Shown here: one piece after another, positions 56,064 through 64,000 of the stretch | Layout: every line of letters begins with the position of its first letter | How positions within the stretch are numbered: the stretch's first letter is position 1 | Assembly: GCA_947446645.1 (NCBI GenBank) | Contig: CANFHA010000009.1 | Location: 137,179-201,178, forward strand | Reading direction: 5' to 3' | DNA from: Chitinophagaceae bacterium | GTDB taxonomy: Bacteria > Bacteroidota > Bacteroidia > Chitinophagales > Chitinophagaceae | DNA: 64,000 bases | Position numbers and translations under genes: made by a program | The notes under the pieces: model-generated | Seen by the model: only the letters and a program-made list of their open reading frames with translations | What the model was told of the DNA's origin: nothing | Database searches by the model: none

Positions 56064-57335
56064 TTACGATATCATTTCCTTTCCGAAATAAGCCTGCAGC
56101 GCAGCCGGTATTTTTATTCCTTCCGGCGTCTGATTGTTTTCCAGCAGGCAGGCCATGATGCGTGGCAGGGCAAGCGAACTGCCATTCAGCGAATGGACGG
56201 TCTGTGTTTTGCCGGCGCCATCTTTATAGCGCACCTTCATCCTGTTGGTCTGGAAGGTTTCAAAGTTTGACACAGAGCTTACCTCCAGCCAGCGCTCCTG
56301 GGCTGCACTATACACTTCAAAGTCGTAAGTGAGCGCTGACGCAAAGCTCATATCGCCGCCACACAGGCGCAGAATGCGGTAGGGCAGGCCCAGCGACTGC
56401 AGCAGTTGCTCCACATGCAGCACCATACCTTCCAGCGTATCATAGCTGTTTTCGGGTTTGGCCAGCTGCACTACCTCTACTTTGTCAAACTGGTGTACAC
56501 GGTTCAGCCCGCGCACGTCCTTGCCATAAGATCCGGCCTCGCGGCGGAAACAGGGTGAATAGGCAGTCATTTTCACGGGCAGTTCCTGCTCAGGTATTAT
56601 AGTGTCGCGGTACAGGTTGGTTACCGGTACTTCGGCAGTAGGTATCAGGTAAAAGCCATCAAGCGTTACATGGTACATCTGCCCTTCCTTATCAGGCAAC
56701 TGGCCGGTGCCGTAGGCAGAAGCCTCATTGACCATAAAAGGTGGACAAAACTCTTTATAGCCTGCGTCTATGTTATAATTCAGAAAGTAATTAATAAGTG
56801 CACGCTGTAACCTTGCGCCCTGGCCCATGAAGACAGGGAAACCACTGCCGGTAACCTTATTGCCCAGCTCAAAATCTATCAGGCCATATTTAGTGGCCAG
56901 GTCCCAGTGTGGAAGTTTTTGCGCACTCAGATCTGGCATATCGCCAGCTTGCCTTACAATTTCGTTTTCTTCGGGTGTTTTACCAAATGGAACGCTACTG
57001 TGAGGCAGGTTTGGAAGGCGTACCAGCGCATCCTGCAGTTCTGCTTCCAGCTCTGCCAGGTTCTGTGCTATTTCCTTTGCCTGATCTTTCTGCCTGCCCA
57101 CGGTTTCTTTCACGGTTTCTGCACCGGCTTTATCACCTTTTGCCATAAGCTGGCCTATGCTTTTTGCGGCTGTGTTCAGCGAAGCAGCTATACTGTCGTT
57201 CTCCACCTGCAAGGCCCGGCGGCGCTCATCTACGCTTAATATCTTATCTACGAGTTCTAACTCTTTGAAGTTCTTTTTCTTGAGTCCTTCCAGTACCAGC
57301 TCTTTGTTCTGCCTGAATAAGTGTATGGGCAACAT
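56064..57335 (-). CDS. serS: Seryl-tRNA synthetase
   Basis: A 423-residue class II aminoacyl-tRNA synthetase. The N-terminal long coiled-coil arm (about 25-110: KEIAQNLAELEAELQDALVR) precedes the catalytic core. Motif 2 is FRREAGSYGKDVRGLNRVHQFDKVE and motif 3 is SLNGSSLALPRIMACLLENNQ; PTAEVPVTNLYRD and EVSSVSNFETFQTNRMKVRY are serine-specific segments. It charges tRNA-Ser in the cytoplasm. The promoter box upstream (57357-57364) lies inside a GGCGGC/GCCGCC hairpin. ATG 57335 fits the family start (MLPIHLFRQN). Confidence 0.95.
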   Translation of the reverse strand: MLPIHLFRQNKELVLEGLKKKNFKELELVDKILSVDERRRALQVENDSIAASLNTAAKSIGQLMAKGDKAGAETVKETVGRQKDQAKEIAQNLAELEAELQDALVRLPNLPHSSVPFGKTPEENEIVRQAGDMPDLSAQKLPHWDLATKYGLIDFELGNKVTGSGFPVFMGQGARLQRALINYFLNYNIDAGYKEFCPPFMVNEASAYGTGQLPDKEGQMYHVTLDGFYLIPTAEVPVTNLYRDTIIPEQELPVKMTAYSPCFRREAGSYGKDVRGLNRVHQFDKVEVVQLAKPENSYDTLEGMVLHVEQLLQSLGLPYRILRLCGGDMSFASALTYDFEVYSAAQERWLEVSSVSNFETFQTNRMKVRYKDGAGKTQTVHSLNGSSLALPRIMACLLENNQTPEGIKIPAALQAYFGKEMIS

Positions 57336-57351
57336 AAATTATCAAATTATA

Positions 57352-57371
57352 GGCGGCAAAGATAAGCCGCC
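57352..57371 (-). promoter_or_regulatory. serS -7 promoter box inside a short GC-rich hairpin
   Basis: On the minus strand the exact -7 box TATCTTTG (57357-57364) sits in the loop of GGCGGC (57352-57357) / GCCGCC (57366-57371). The hairpin may be an operator for a dimeric regulator or chance. Confidence 0.5.
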
Positions 57372-57437
57372 AGCCCTAAAGGCAGTAGTATATTTTATAA
57401 AGTCAGTGATATTAATGGTGTAACCGGATTGAAAAAA

Positions 57438-58034
57438 TTAAACTGCCACATGTTGCACCACAGCTACCACATAAGGAGTGAGCAATTTTACGGTATGGGA
57501 TGTGTAAAGTGGTATTTCCAGGAAATCTCCGGGGGTAAGGTGAACCAGTTCATTGCCTAAACGGCATTCACACTCGCCTTCCAGCACCAGGAAACTTTCT
57601 TTTTCCCGCTCATGGGTCTCATCTTGTACGTCGTTGCGGGTAATGACAAGTATCTGCGATATACTGCTTGTATGGCGGAGCGGTATACGTACCATCCCCG
57701 CAGGCATGTTCTGCGGCATCAGCGGCAATACCATCTTCTTCCAGTTATGGTAGTCAGAGTATTTATTGATCAGTGGCAAGTCATTCAGATCGCCGGCTCG
57801 CTCCTTGTTAATATTCTCCAGTGCATTCCAGATATTGTCTTTTATCCCCGGCGCCGGGGTTTTGGCACCACCTTCTGCATATTTTTCAAGAGCAGCCTGC
57901 AATTGCTGCAGTTCGGCTTTTACTTCAGGGTACCTGGTACACATACCTTCTACTTCAAGCCGTTCAGCAGGTGAAAGGTTATCAGTGCAGTAATCGTATA
58001 GTATACCGCTGTTTATGTACTCTTCAGTATCCAT
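57438..58034 (-). CDS. Anti-sigma-factor-like protein fused to a cupin domain (198 aa)
   Basis: Residues about 1-75 resemble the N-terminal domain of Bacteroidota anti-sigma factors (MDTEEYINSGILYDYCTDNLSPAERLEVEGMCTRYPEVKAELQQLQ), which packs on ECF sigma factors. The C-terminal ~85 residues are a cupin: HEREKESFLVLEGECECRLG and LTPGDFLEIPLYTSHTVKL, with His/Glu positions of the metal site. The overall plan is like ChrR-type anti-sigma factors, in which the cupin senses oxidants. The ChrR zinc motif HxxxCxxC is not seen. No sigma factor is adjacent, so the partner must be elsewhere or the protein has another role. Confidence 0.8.
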   Translation of the reverse strand: MDTEEYINSGILYDYCTDNLSPAERLEVEGMCTRYPEVKAELQQLQAALEKYAEGGAKTPAPGIKDNIWNALENINKERAGDLNDLPLINKYSDYHNWKKMVLPLMPQNMPAGMVRIPLRHTSSISQILVITRNDVQDETHEREKESFLVLEGECECRLGNELVHLTPGDFLEIPLYTSHTVKLLTPYVVAVVQHVAV

Positions 58035-58100
58035 TTTACTATACCCGCAAATGTCTTACAAAATGCTGGGTTTATGCTTAAGGGTTGTATTTGTAAAAGT

Positions 58101-59636
58101 TTATAAATGTAATGATTTTATCCGCTTCATTGTTTCTTCTTTTCCTATCAGTTCCGCTATAGCAAACACACCCGGACCAAACTTACCACCTACCAGCATT
58201 ATACGCAGGGGCAGCATTAATTCACCCTTTTTTAATCCCTTTTGAGCGGCAAACTCTGTAAAACCGGTTTCCAGCGCCTTCTCATTCCATTCCGTATAGC
58301 TTTCAAGCGAATCCGCCCACTCTGCAAAAAACTGTTGCTTTTGACCATTCCATTTCTCTTTTATTGCTGCCACATCAATAGCTGCCGGTGTAGCAAAAAA
58401 GAAATGTCCCTGCTCCCAAAAGTCGGGAAGTAGGGTGCAGCGCTCTTTTACCAGGCCTGCCACACGCTGAAGCAGGTCCATGTCCACATTTGCTTCCACC
58501 CCGCTCTTCCGCAGGCCTGCTTCAATATATGGCAGGGCCAGTTTGGCCAGCGTTTCATTATCCGTCCTCTGTATATACTGATTATTGAACCATTTAGATT
58601 TCTCAAAGTCAAATTTAGCACCACCTTTATGCACCCGCTCTATAGAAAAGTGCTCTACAAGCTCCTGCAGGGAAAAGATCTCCTGCTCACTGCCCGGGTT
58701 CCACCCCAGCATAGCCAGCATATTTACAAATGCCTGCGGTAAGAACCCCATTTCCCGAAAGCCTTTAGACGTGTCGCCGGTTTTAGGATCCGTCCAGTTC
58801 ATGGCAAATACCGGGAAACCAAGGCGTTCACCATCGCGTTTGCTCAGTTTACCATTGCCATCCGGCTTCAGTATCAGTGGTAAATGGGCCCATTCTGGCA
58901 TATCTTGTTTCCAGCCCAGGTATTCCCATAGGAGTATATGGACCGGCGCGCTTGGCAACCACTCCTCACCCCTGAAAGCATGGGTTATTTTCATCAGGTA
59001 GTCATCTACCACTACAGCCAGGTGGTAAGTGGGCATACCATCGGCTTTCAGCAGTACCTTATCATCTACCAGCGAACTGTCGAATGAAACCTCACCGCGG
59101 ATCATATCGGTAAGTGTTATTGTGCGATGCTCAGGCATTTTTATCCTGATCACATAAGGGGTGTTCTTCTCGAGCAGGTGTACTACCTCTTCCTGCGACA
59201 GAGACAGTGAGTTGCGCATATGCATGCGCGTATTCTGGTCGTACTGGGGAACGGAATGCTCATCTTTCCGGAAGTCCGTACGCATTTTTTCGAGCTCATG
59301 GGTGGTATCAAATGCATAATATGCATAGCCGGCATCTACCAGCTTCTGTGCATATTCGTAATACAGGTATTTACGCTCGCTCTGGCGATAAGGCGCATGC
59401 GGGCCGCCCTTTTCAGGGCTCTCATCTGGCTCCAGGCCGCACCAGTGCAGGCAATCCATTATATATTGCTCGGCGCCTTCCACAAAACGGTTCTGATCAG
59501 TATCTTCTACACGCAGTACAAAGTCGCCGCCATGCTTACGCGCAAAAAGGTAATTATATAAAACAGTGCGCACACCGCCCAGGTGCAGGCCACCTGTAGG
59601 GCTGGGCGCAAATCGTACCCTTACTTTCTTTTCCAT
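58101..59636 (-). CDS. gltX: Glutamyl-tRNA synthetase
   Basis: A 511-residue class I aminoacyl-tRNA synthetase. The HIGH-equivalent motif is FAPSPTGGLHLGGVRTVLYNYLFA and the KMSKS-equivalent is GKLSKRDGERLG; DTDQNRFVEGAEQYIMDCLHWCG and FRGEEWLPSAPVHILLWEYLGW are conserved glutamate/ATP-site segments, and the C-terminal anticodon domain completes the length. HipA toxins of the E. coli type inhibit this enzyme, and a HipA is encoded 18 kb away. ATG 59636 is the conserved start (MEKKVRVRF); TTG 59648 is less likely. Confidence 0.94.
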   Translation of the reverse strand: MEKKVRVRFAPSPTGGLHLGGVRTVLYNYLFARKHGGDFVLRVEDTDQNRFVEGAEQYIMDCLHWCGLEPDESPEKGGPHAPYRQSERKYLYYEYAQKLVDAGYAYYAFDTTHELEKMRTDFRKDEHSVPQYDQNTRMHMRNSLSLSQEEVVHLLEKNTPYVIRIKMPEHRTITLTDMIRGEVSFDSSLVDDKVLLKADGMPTYHLAVVVDDYLMKITHAFRGEEWLPSAPVHILLWEYLGWKQDMPEWAHLPLILKPDGNGKLSKRDGERLGFPVFAMNWTDPKTGDTSKGFREMGFLPQAFVNMLAMLGWNPGSEQEIFSLQELVEHFSIERVHKGGAKFDFEKSKWFNNQYIQRTDNETLAKLALPYIEAGLRKSGVEANVDMDLLQRVAGLVKERCTLLPDFWEQGHFFFATPAAIDVAAIKEKWNGQKQQFFAEWADSLESYTEWNEKALETGFTEFAAQKGLKKGELMLPLRIMLVGGKFGPGVFAIAELIGKEETMKRIKSLHL

Positions 59637-59645
59637 AGAATGGTG

Positions 59646-59653
59646 CAAAGGTA
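59646..59653 (-). promoter_or_regulatory. Bacteroidota -7 promoter box for gltX
   Basis: Minus strand TACCTTTG matches TAnnTTTG, 9 bp upstream of ATG 59636. Confidence 0.55.
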
Positions 59654-59728
59654 AGGTTTGGCAATTTTAATTAGGAAACTTATGGTGTGATTTATAATGT
59701 TGCCAGTGGCAACGGAACGTATGCACAT

Positions 59729-59758
59729 AAAAAAACGCAAGGTCGTTATGCCTTGCGT
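59729..59758 (-). terminator. Intrinsic terminator of the 59782 lipoprotein gene
   Basis: On the minus strand ACGCAAGG (59758-59751), 8-base loop, CCTTGCGT (59742-59735), then a run of seven T residues. It lies about 25 bp after the stop codon. Confidence 0.82.
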
Positions 59759-59781
59759 TCCTTCCAATCTGCCCCAACTCA

Positions 59782-60588
59782 CTATCGGATCAGTGGTACT
59801 GCAACACTGTATTCCTCCACACGGTGATTAACCTGTGATGGTGACAACTGCAGCATCATCTGATGATTTTGAATGTTTGCTAATATTATATCATAAAGGT
59901 TGCGGTTAGAATTGCTGGTTATATAGATCACGCCGTTATTTTGCTCTGCATTGTTCAGCATTGAAGCACTCAACCCCGCAGTGATCGCATTAACGTCGAT
60001 AAAAAACATCGCCGAATAGTTAGGTTCGCTCAGTCTGAAATTAGACATCCATATGCTGCTAAGTACAACCGGTTCGTTTACAATGATCTGAATAGGGATG
60101 GGTTCAAATGAACCCCGTGAACCATTCGCAGCTGGAGGAGGAACGGAATAGAAGGCCCCGTTCAAATACAGCGAATTTGCAAGGTTCATGGAACTGGTAA
60201 CCGCTACAGCGTCAAGGGCTAATCCTAAAGAGGCTTGCTGGTAAAGCCCCATAGGCACTGGTATAATGCCCAGCATAGTAGTTGATGGGGTAAGAATATT
60301 AATCGATGTAATCGTTTTGTCTGTGTATTCCTGCAGCTGCATCATATCTCCCACCAAATGTGTCTCATCAAACTGTATTTGCCTTATAGCTATAGTTCCG
60401 GCGTTCCACTGCGGCATATAGCCGGGCTTCTGCCGCACTGTCTGCACCGACACTGCTATCCTGGCAGCAGGTAGTGAGGGCACTGCATTGTCTGCAGCTA
60501 CCATGTAGTTATTGTCTTTCTTGCTGCATCCGGTCATTAGTGTGGCGCTGCCCAGGGCCGCTGCTAATAAATAATTTATCGCTTTCAT
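59782..60588 (-). CDS. Lipoprotein of unknown function, DUF4382-like features (268 aa)
   Basis: SPII signal MKAINYLLAAALGSATLMTGC with lipobox MTGC; ATG 60588 is preferred over TTG 60597. The mature part has TVRQKPGYMPQWNAGTIAIRQIQFDETHLVGDMM and then LTPSTTMLGIIPVPMGLYQQASLGLALDAVAV, resembling beta-sandwich lipoproteins of the DUF4382 type (a segment with 'lpaG.Y..i.l'), but the match is loose. A C-terminal domain follows with FRLSEPNYSAMFFIDVNAIT. Monocistronic, with its own terminator. Confidence 0.78.
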   Translation of the reverse strand: MKAINYLLAAALGSATLMTGCSKKDNNYMVAADNAVPSLPAARIAVSVQTVRQKPGYMPQWNAGTIAIRQIQFDETHLVGDMMQLQEYTDKTITSINILTPSTTMLGIIPVPMGLYQQASLGLALDAVAVTSSMNLANSLYLNGAFYSVPPPAANGSRGSFEPIPIQIIVNEPVVLSSIWMSNFRLSEPNYSAMFFIDVNAITAGLSASMLNNAEQNNGVIYITSNSNRNLYDIILANIQNHQMMLQLSPSQVNHRVEEYSVAVPLIR

Positions 60589-60797
60589 GATCTTCAAATT
60601 TTAAAGGTTAACTGTTTCAATATTTCACTCCCGATGCTCAGGGCCATTCATTAGTTTTGTCCACGCTAACTGTAGTAAAACCCATGCCATGCGCTGAGAA
60701 GAGCATGCTAAACTTTGAGCAGCAACCGGAATGAGCAGAGGTTTTACGACATATAGTTTTCCGGGAGGAGCTATTCTGTACATATAACTACCAGTCA

Positions 60798-63700
60798 ATG
60801 ATCTTTCGTAAAAAATTTATCCTCGTATTCCTCTTGTCATTGTTGCAGATTGACTTGCTGCGGGCGCAAAAAGCGGACTCATCCCTTTTCAGCTTTCTAC
60901 GGTGGCGAATGATAGGGCCGTATAGGGCAGGCAGAACAGTTGGCGCATCAGGTGATCTGCAGCACCCTAATGTTTTTTACATAGGGGTAAACAATGGCGG
61001 GGTCTGGAAAACAACAGATTATGGTCGCACCTGGGCACCTATATTCGACGATCAGCCTACAGGATCAATAGGTGATGTGGCGGTAGCGCCGTCTAATCCC
61101 AACATTGTATATGTGGCCAGCGGAGAAGGGTTGCAAAGGCCCGATCTTTCAGTAGGCGATGGCATGTATAGGTCGGCTGATGCGGGCAAGACATGGAAGC
61201 ATATAGGTCTGTCGGAAGGATGGCAGATAGGCGGCATAGCTGTGGATCCAAAAAACGAGAACCGGGTATTTGCAGCAGTGCTGGGTCACCCCTACGGTCC
61301 TAATAAAGAGCGTGGTGTATACCGCACTACAGACGGCGGAAATAGCTGGGAACAAGTACTGTTTATAGATGAGAATACGGGCGCAGTGCAGGTTACAATT
61401 GATCCTGCTGATTCCGGCATAGTGTATGCGGACATGTTTGCCGGCCGGCTGGCACCATGGGAAAACGGCATGTGGGCCGGGCCGAAGAGTGGGCTTTTCA
61501 AATCAATAGATGGTGGAAAAACCTGGAAACAACTCAAAACAGGCCTTCCTGCCACAACTGATGGGATGGACCGGATCGGATTTTGCATTGCGCCATCAGA
61601 TCACAATCGTCTGTACGCCGTGGTCAATGCCAGCCAGAAAAATGGAGGGTTTTACCGGAGCGACAATGCGGGCGAATCGTGGACAAAAATGAGCGGGGAT
61701 ACCAGATTGTGGGAAAGGGGTACTGACTTTGCCGAGGTGAAAGTGGACCCCAAAAACGCAGACATAGTATATGATGCAAATGTAGTGGTATGGAAGTCCA
61801 CCGATGGCGGCAAAAACTGGAATGGATGGAAGGGTGCACCTGGTGGTGATGATTACCACAGGCTGTGGATCAATCCAAACAACACAGATGTTATTTTGCT
61901 GGCCAGCGACCAGGGTGCAGGTATAACGGTGAATGGTGGCGAAACATGGAGCTCGTGGTATAACCAGCCTACGGCCCAGCTTTATCATGTAAGCGCAGAT
62001 AACGACTTTCCCTATAATGTATACGGTGGCCAGCAGGAGAGTGGCTCAGTAGGCATTGCATCAAGAAGTAATGACGGCGCAATTACCTTTCGCGACTGGC
62101 ACCCGGTAGGGGCACAGGAATATGGCTATGTAGTAGCAGACCCTAAGAACCCGGATATAATATATGGCGGCAAGCTAAGCCGTTATGATAAACGCACTGG
62201 TCAGACACAGGACATCTCGCCCAAGGGGAAATACAGGTTTTTGCGTACGGCACCAGTCGTTTTCTCGCCTGTGGACAATACCACCCTTTTTTACGCTGGC
62301 AATATATTGCTGAAAACCCGGGATGGCGGCAACTCCTGGAAAGAGATTAGCCCTGATCTCACCCGCACCAGCTATGATGTAGCTGAATGTATAGGCATTT
62401 TTCGCACAGACTCTATGGGCAGAATGCCGCAACGGGGTGTTATATACACAATAGCGCCTTCCCCGCTGGACAGCAATATAATATGGGCAGGCACTGATGA
62501 CGGGCTGATACATGTAACGCACAATGGAGGCACAAGCTGGCAGAATGTAACGCCACCGGGCCTCACCTCATGGAGCAAAATATCACTGATGGATGCCAGC
62601 CATACCGATAAGAACACTGCTTATGCGGCAGTAAATAGGATAAGGCTGGATGATCTGCGTCCTCATATATACCGGACAATGGACGGTGGAAAAATCTGGC
62701 AGGAGATAGTAAACGGACTGCCCAATGAGCCCATCAATGTGGTGAAGGAAGATCCTATGTGCAAAGGTCTTTTGTTTGCCGGGTCAGAGCGGGCTGTTTA
62801 TGTCTCTTTTGATGATGGGGACAATTGGCAATCGCTCAGAATGAATATGCCCGCCACCTCTATCCGCGACCTGGTGATAAAGGATAATGACCTCGTGGTA
62901 GCTACCCATGGCCGTTCATTCTGGATAATGGATGATATAATGTCGTTGCGGGAAGTAGCATTTAAAAGTAGACAGGACGAAATGCTGTACCCGGTAGCGC
63001 CGGCCTACCGGGTACGCTGGAATATGTGGACCGATACACCGCTGCCCCCTGACGAACCGGCCGGAGAAAACCCACCGGATGGTGCTATTGTTGAATACTA
63101 TCTCAAGGAAAGGTCAAACCTTGAACTATGGTTGGGTATTTACTACCGGGCAGATAATGGCGAAAAAGAAATCCTATGTCGTACTATCAGCTCAAAGGAT
63201 ACCATGTATACTGTACCAGATGTAAATATTCCGCTGTACTGGATACGGCCGCAACAAAAACTTTCTACAGAGGCCGGTGCACATCGCTTTGTCTGGGACC
63301 TGCGCGAGGATCCGTTAGATGTACCTGCTTCTTACCCCATAAGCGCCATCTATAAAAATACACCACCTGTGCCTACTTCGCCGCTAGTTATGCCGGGGCA
63401 TTACATAGTACGTATCAGCATCAATGGTCACGTGAAAGGACAGTCGCTTGATATAATGATGGACCCGAGGGTAAAGACCAGCGAAAGCGATCTCAAGTCA
63501 CAATATGAACTTTCACACCTTTGCTATGCCGATATGAAGGAAATAATCAGGCTTACAAAAGATATTAAAGCTTCAATTGCAGAGTTGAAAACAATAGGGA
63601 AGGATAAAAAGGAAGCCAAGAAAATAGATAAGCTGCTTGGCCGGGCAAATGAACTGATTAGCGGCAGGGAAAACTTCACGTCCATATATGGCAGTTTATC

Positions 63701-63875
63701 CGGTGCTTTTAACACCCTGCAGGGAGCGGATGTAGCGCCAACCACTCAATGTAGAAATGCTGCGAATGAGGCACACATGAGACTTGAAGCAGCCCGTATT
63801 CGCTGGCAGGAACTGGAAAAGGAGATACAAACGGTACCTGAAATTAAGCGCCGACTGGAAAAGGATGATTGGTAA
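60798..63875 (+). CDS. BNR/VPS10-like repeat protein, probably secreted (1025 aa)
   Basis: Signal peptide MIFRKKFILVFLLSLLQIDLLRAQ. Residues about 30-740 contain at least eight BNR/Asp-box motifs of the 'S.DGG.tW' type, for example KTTDYGRTWAPIF, RSADAGKTWKHIG, RTTDGGNSWEQV, KSIDGGKTWKQL and KSTDGGKNWNG, as in sortilin/VPS10 and sialidase-like beta-propellers. The C-terminal ~270 residues include YPVAPAYRVRWNMWTDTPLPPDEPAG and a coiled-coil-like end (SDLKSQYELSHLCYADMKEIIRLTKDIKASI). No T9SS sorting domain is seen. These large proteins are common in Bacteroidota; function is usually unknown, and glycan binding or hydrolysis is a guess. Confidence 0.9.
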   Translation: MIFRKKFILVFLLSLLQIDLLRAQKADSSLFSFLRWRMIGPYRAGRTVGASGDLQHPNVFYIGVNNGGVWKTTDYGRTWAPIFDDQPTGSIGDVAVAPSNPNIVYVASGEGLQRPDLSVGDGMYRSADAGKTWKHIGLSEGWQIGGIAVDPKNENRVFAAVLGHPYGPNKERGVYRTTDGGNSWEQVLFIDENTGAVQVTIDPADSGIVYADMFAGRLAPWENGMWAGPKSGLFKSIDGGKTWKQLKTGLPATTDGMDRIGFCIAPSDHNRLYAVVNASQKNGGFYRSDNAGESWTKMSGDTRLWERGTDFAEVKVDPKNADIVYDANVVVWKSTDGGKNWNGWKGAPGGDDYHRLWINPNNTDVILLASDQGAGITVNGGETWSSWYNQPTAQLYHVSADNDFPYNVYGGQQESGSVGIASRSNDGAITFRDWHPVGAQEYGYVVADPKNPDIIYGGKLSRYDKRTGQTQDISPKGKYRFLRTAPVVFSPVDNTTLFYAGNILLKTRDGGNSWKEISPDLTRTSYDVAECIGIFRTDSMGRMPQRGVIYTIAPSPLDSNIIWAGTDDGLIHVTHNGGTSWQNVTPPGLTSWSKISLMDASHTDKNTAYAAVNRIRLDDLRPHIYRTMDGGKIWQEIVNGLPNEPINVVKEDPMCKGLLFAGSERAVYVSFDDGDNWQSLRMNMPATSIRDLVIKDNDLVVATHGRSFWIMDDIMSLREVAFKSRQDEMLYPVAPAYRVRWNMWTDTPLPPDEPAGENPPDGAIVEYYLKERSNLELWLGIYYRADNGEKEILCRTISSKDTMYTVPDVNIPLYWIRPQQKLSTEAGAHRFVWDLREDPLDVPASYPISAIYKNTPPVPTSPLVMPGHYIVRISINGHVKGQSLDIMMDPRVKTSESDLKSQYELSHLCYADMKEIIRLTKDIKASIAELKTIGKDKKEAKKIDKLLGRANELISGRENFTSIYGSLSGAFNTLQGADVAPTTQCRNAANEAHMRLEAARIRWQELEKEIQTVPEIKRRLEKDDW

Positions 63876-63904
63876 TAAATTTGAAATAGCCTACTTTTAT
63901 TCGC

Positions 63905-64000
63905 ATGCCGGAGGCCAATATCGACAGATCTGAAAAGCATTTTAAGTACCTTGACTCTGCAAGGGGCGTAGCGGCTTTAATGGTTTTTGGCAGCCATTTT
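63905..64000 (+). CDS. Acyltransferase 3 family protein (OafA/YrhL type), N-terminal fragment
   Basis: Only the first 32 codons are in the window (ATG 63905). The translation MPEANIDRSEKHFKYLDSAR GVAALMVFGSHF has the acyltransferase-3 opening 'yLDslRGiAallVvl.HF': the conserved Leu-Asp-x-x-Arg-Gly and the catalytic-site histidine of the first membrane helix. Such proteins O-acylate sugars of lipopolysaccharide, peptidoglycan or other envelope glycans in the inner membrane. It starts 29 bp after the BNR protein stop. Confidence 0.75.
   Translation, partial: MPEANIDRSEKHFKYLDSARGVAALMVFGSHF

Overview
The window looks like one continuous stretch of a Bacteroidota chromosome, most likely family Chitinophagaceae or a close relative. 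The evidence is: many SPI or SPII signal peptides with short lipoproteins; a TonB-dependent receptor with an N-terminal carboxypeptidase-regulatory-like domain; a type IX secretion (T9SS) C-terminal sorting domain on a multicopper oxidase; a DUF4293 protein; and at least fourteen exact copies of the Bacteroidota -7 promoter box TAnnTTTG just upstream of start codons. Shine-Dalgarno sequences are not conspicuous. No rRNA, tRNA, CRISPR array, insertion sequence or integrase was seen. Both ends cut through genes: a MutS-family ATPase on the left and an acyltransferase on the right.

Layout. 0-6 kb: end of a MutS-like gene, a tiny membrane ORF, threonine aldolase, a YceI protein, a nitroreductase, a lipoprotein and 2-amino-3-ketobutyrate CoA ligase. 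5.9-9.7 kb: an Ala/Lys/Pro-rich secreted protein facing an HTH-DUF6922 / AbiEii-like pair across a 384-bp AT-rich intergenic region that holds an 11-bp inverted repeat. 9.7-21 kb: mostly minus-strand genes, including a GlcD-like FAD oxidase, aminomuconate-semialdehyde dehydrogenase, two beta-barrel proteins, 3-hydroxyacyl-CoA dehydrogenase and a fumarylacetoacetate hydrolase family protein; here lie two copies of a 143-144 bp MITE-like repeat. 21-30 kb: carbonic anhydrase, two overlapping lipoprotein genes, lipid kinase, nadC, queA and dgt. 30-38 kb: a frameshifted SRPBCC gene, a cluster of perfect palindromes, a TonB-dependent receptor, a T9SS multicopper oxidase with a redoxin 4 bp behind it, and two orphan genes. 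38-41 kb: a hipBA module with a 13-bp inverted repeat before hipB, and an esterase. 41-64 kb: mainly housekeeping genes: RluA-type pseudouridine synthase, Old Yellow Enzyme, heme A synthase, HU/IHF, a TPR protein, a 30-residue bS22/mS38-like ribosomal protein, RNase G, an AraC regulator, Zn alcohol dehydrogenase, aminopeptidase P, serS, gltX and a 1025-residue BNR-repeat protein.

Functional links. Threonine aldolase and Kbl are both threonine/glycine enzymes. Aminomuconate-semialdehyde dehydrogenase, the FAH-family hydrolase and 3-hydroxyacyl-CoA dehydrogenase suggest aromatic amino-acid catabolism, though they are not one operon. The 46.0-49.1 kb run (HU, TPR, bS22-like, RNase G) is an information-processing block. 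The most distinctive items are the AbiEii-like protein that lacks one aspartate of its catalytic DxD motif, the two inverted repeats beside the toxin-antitoxin-like modules, the dispersed palindromic elements, and the bS22-like microprotein.
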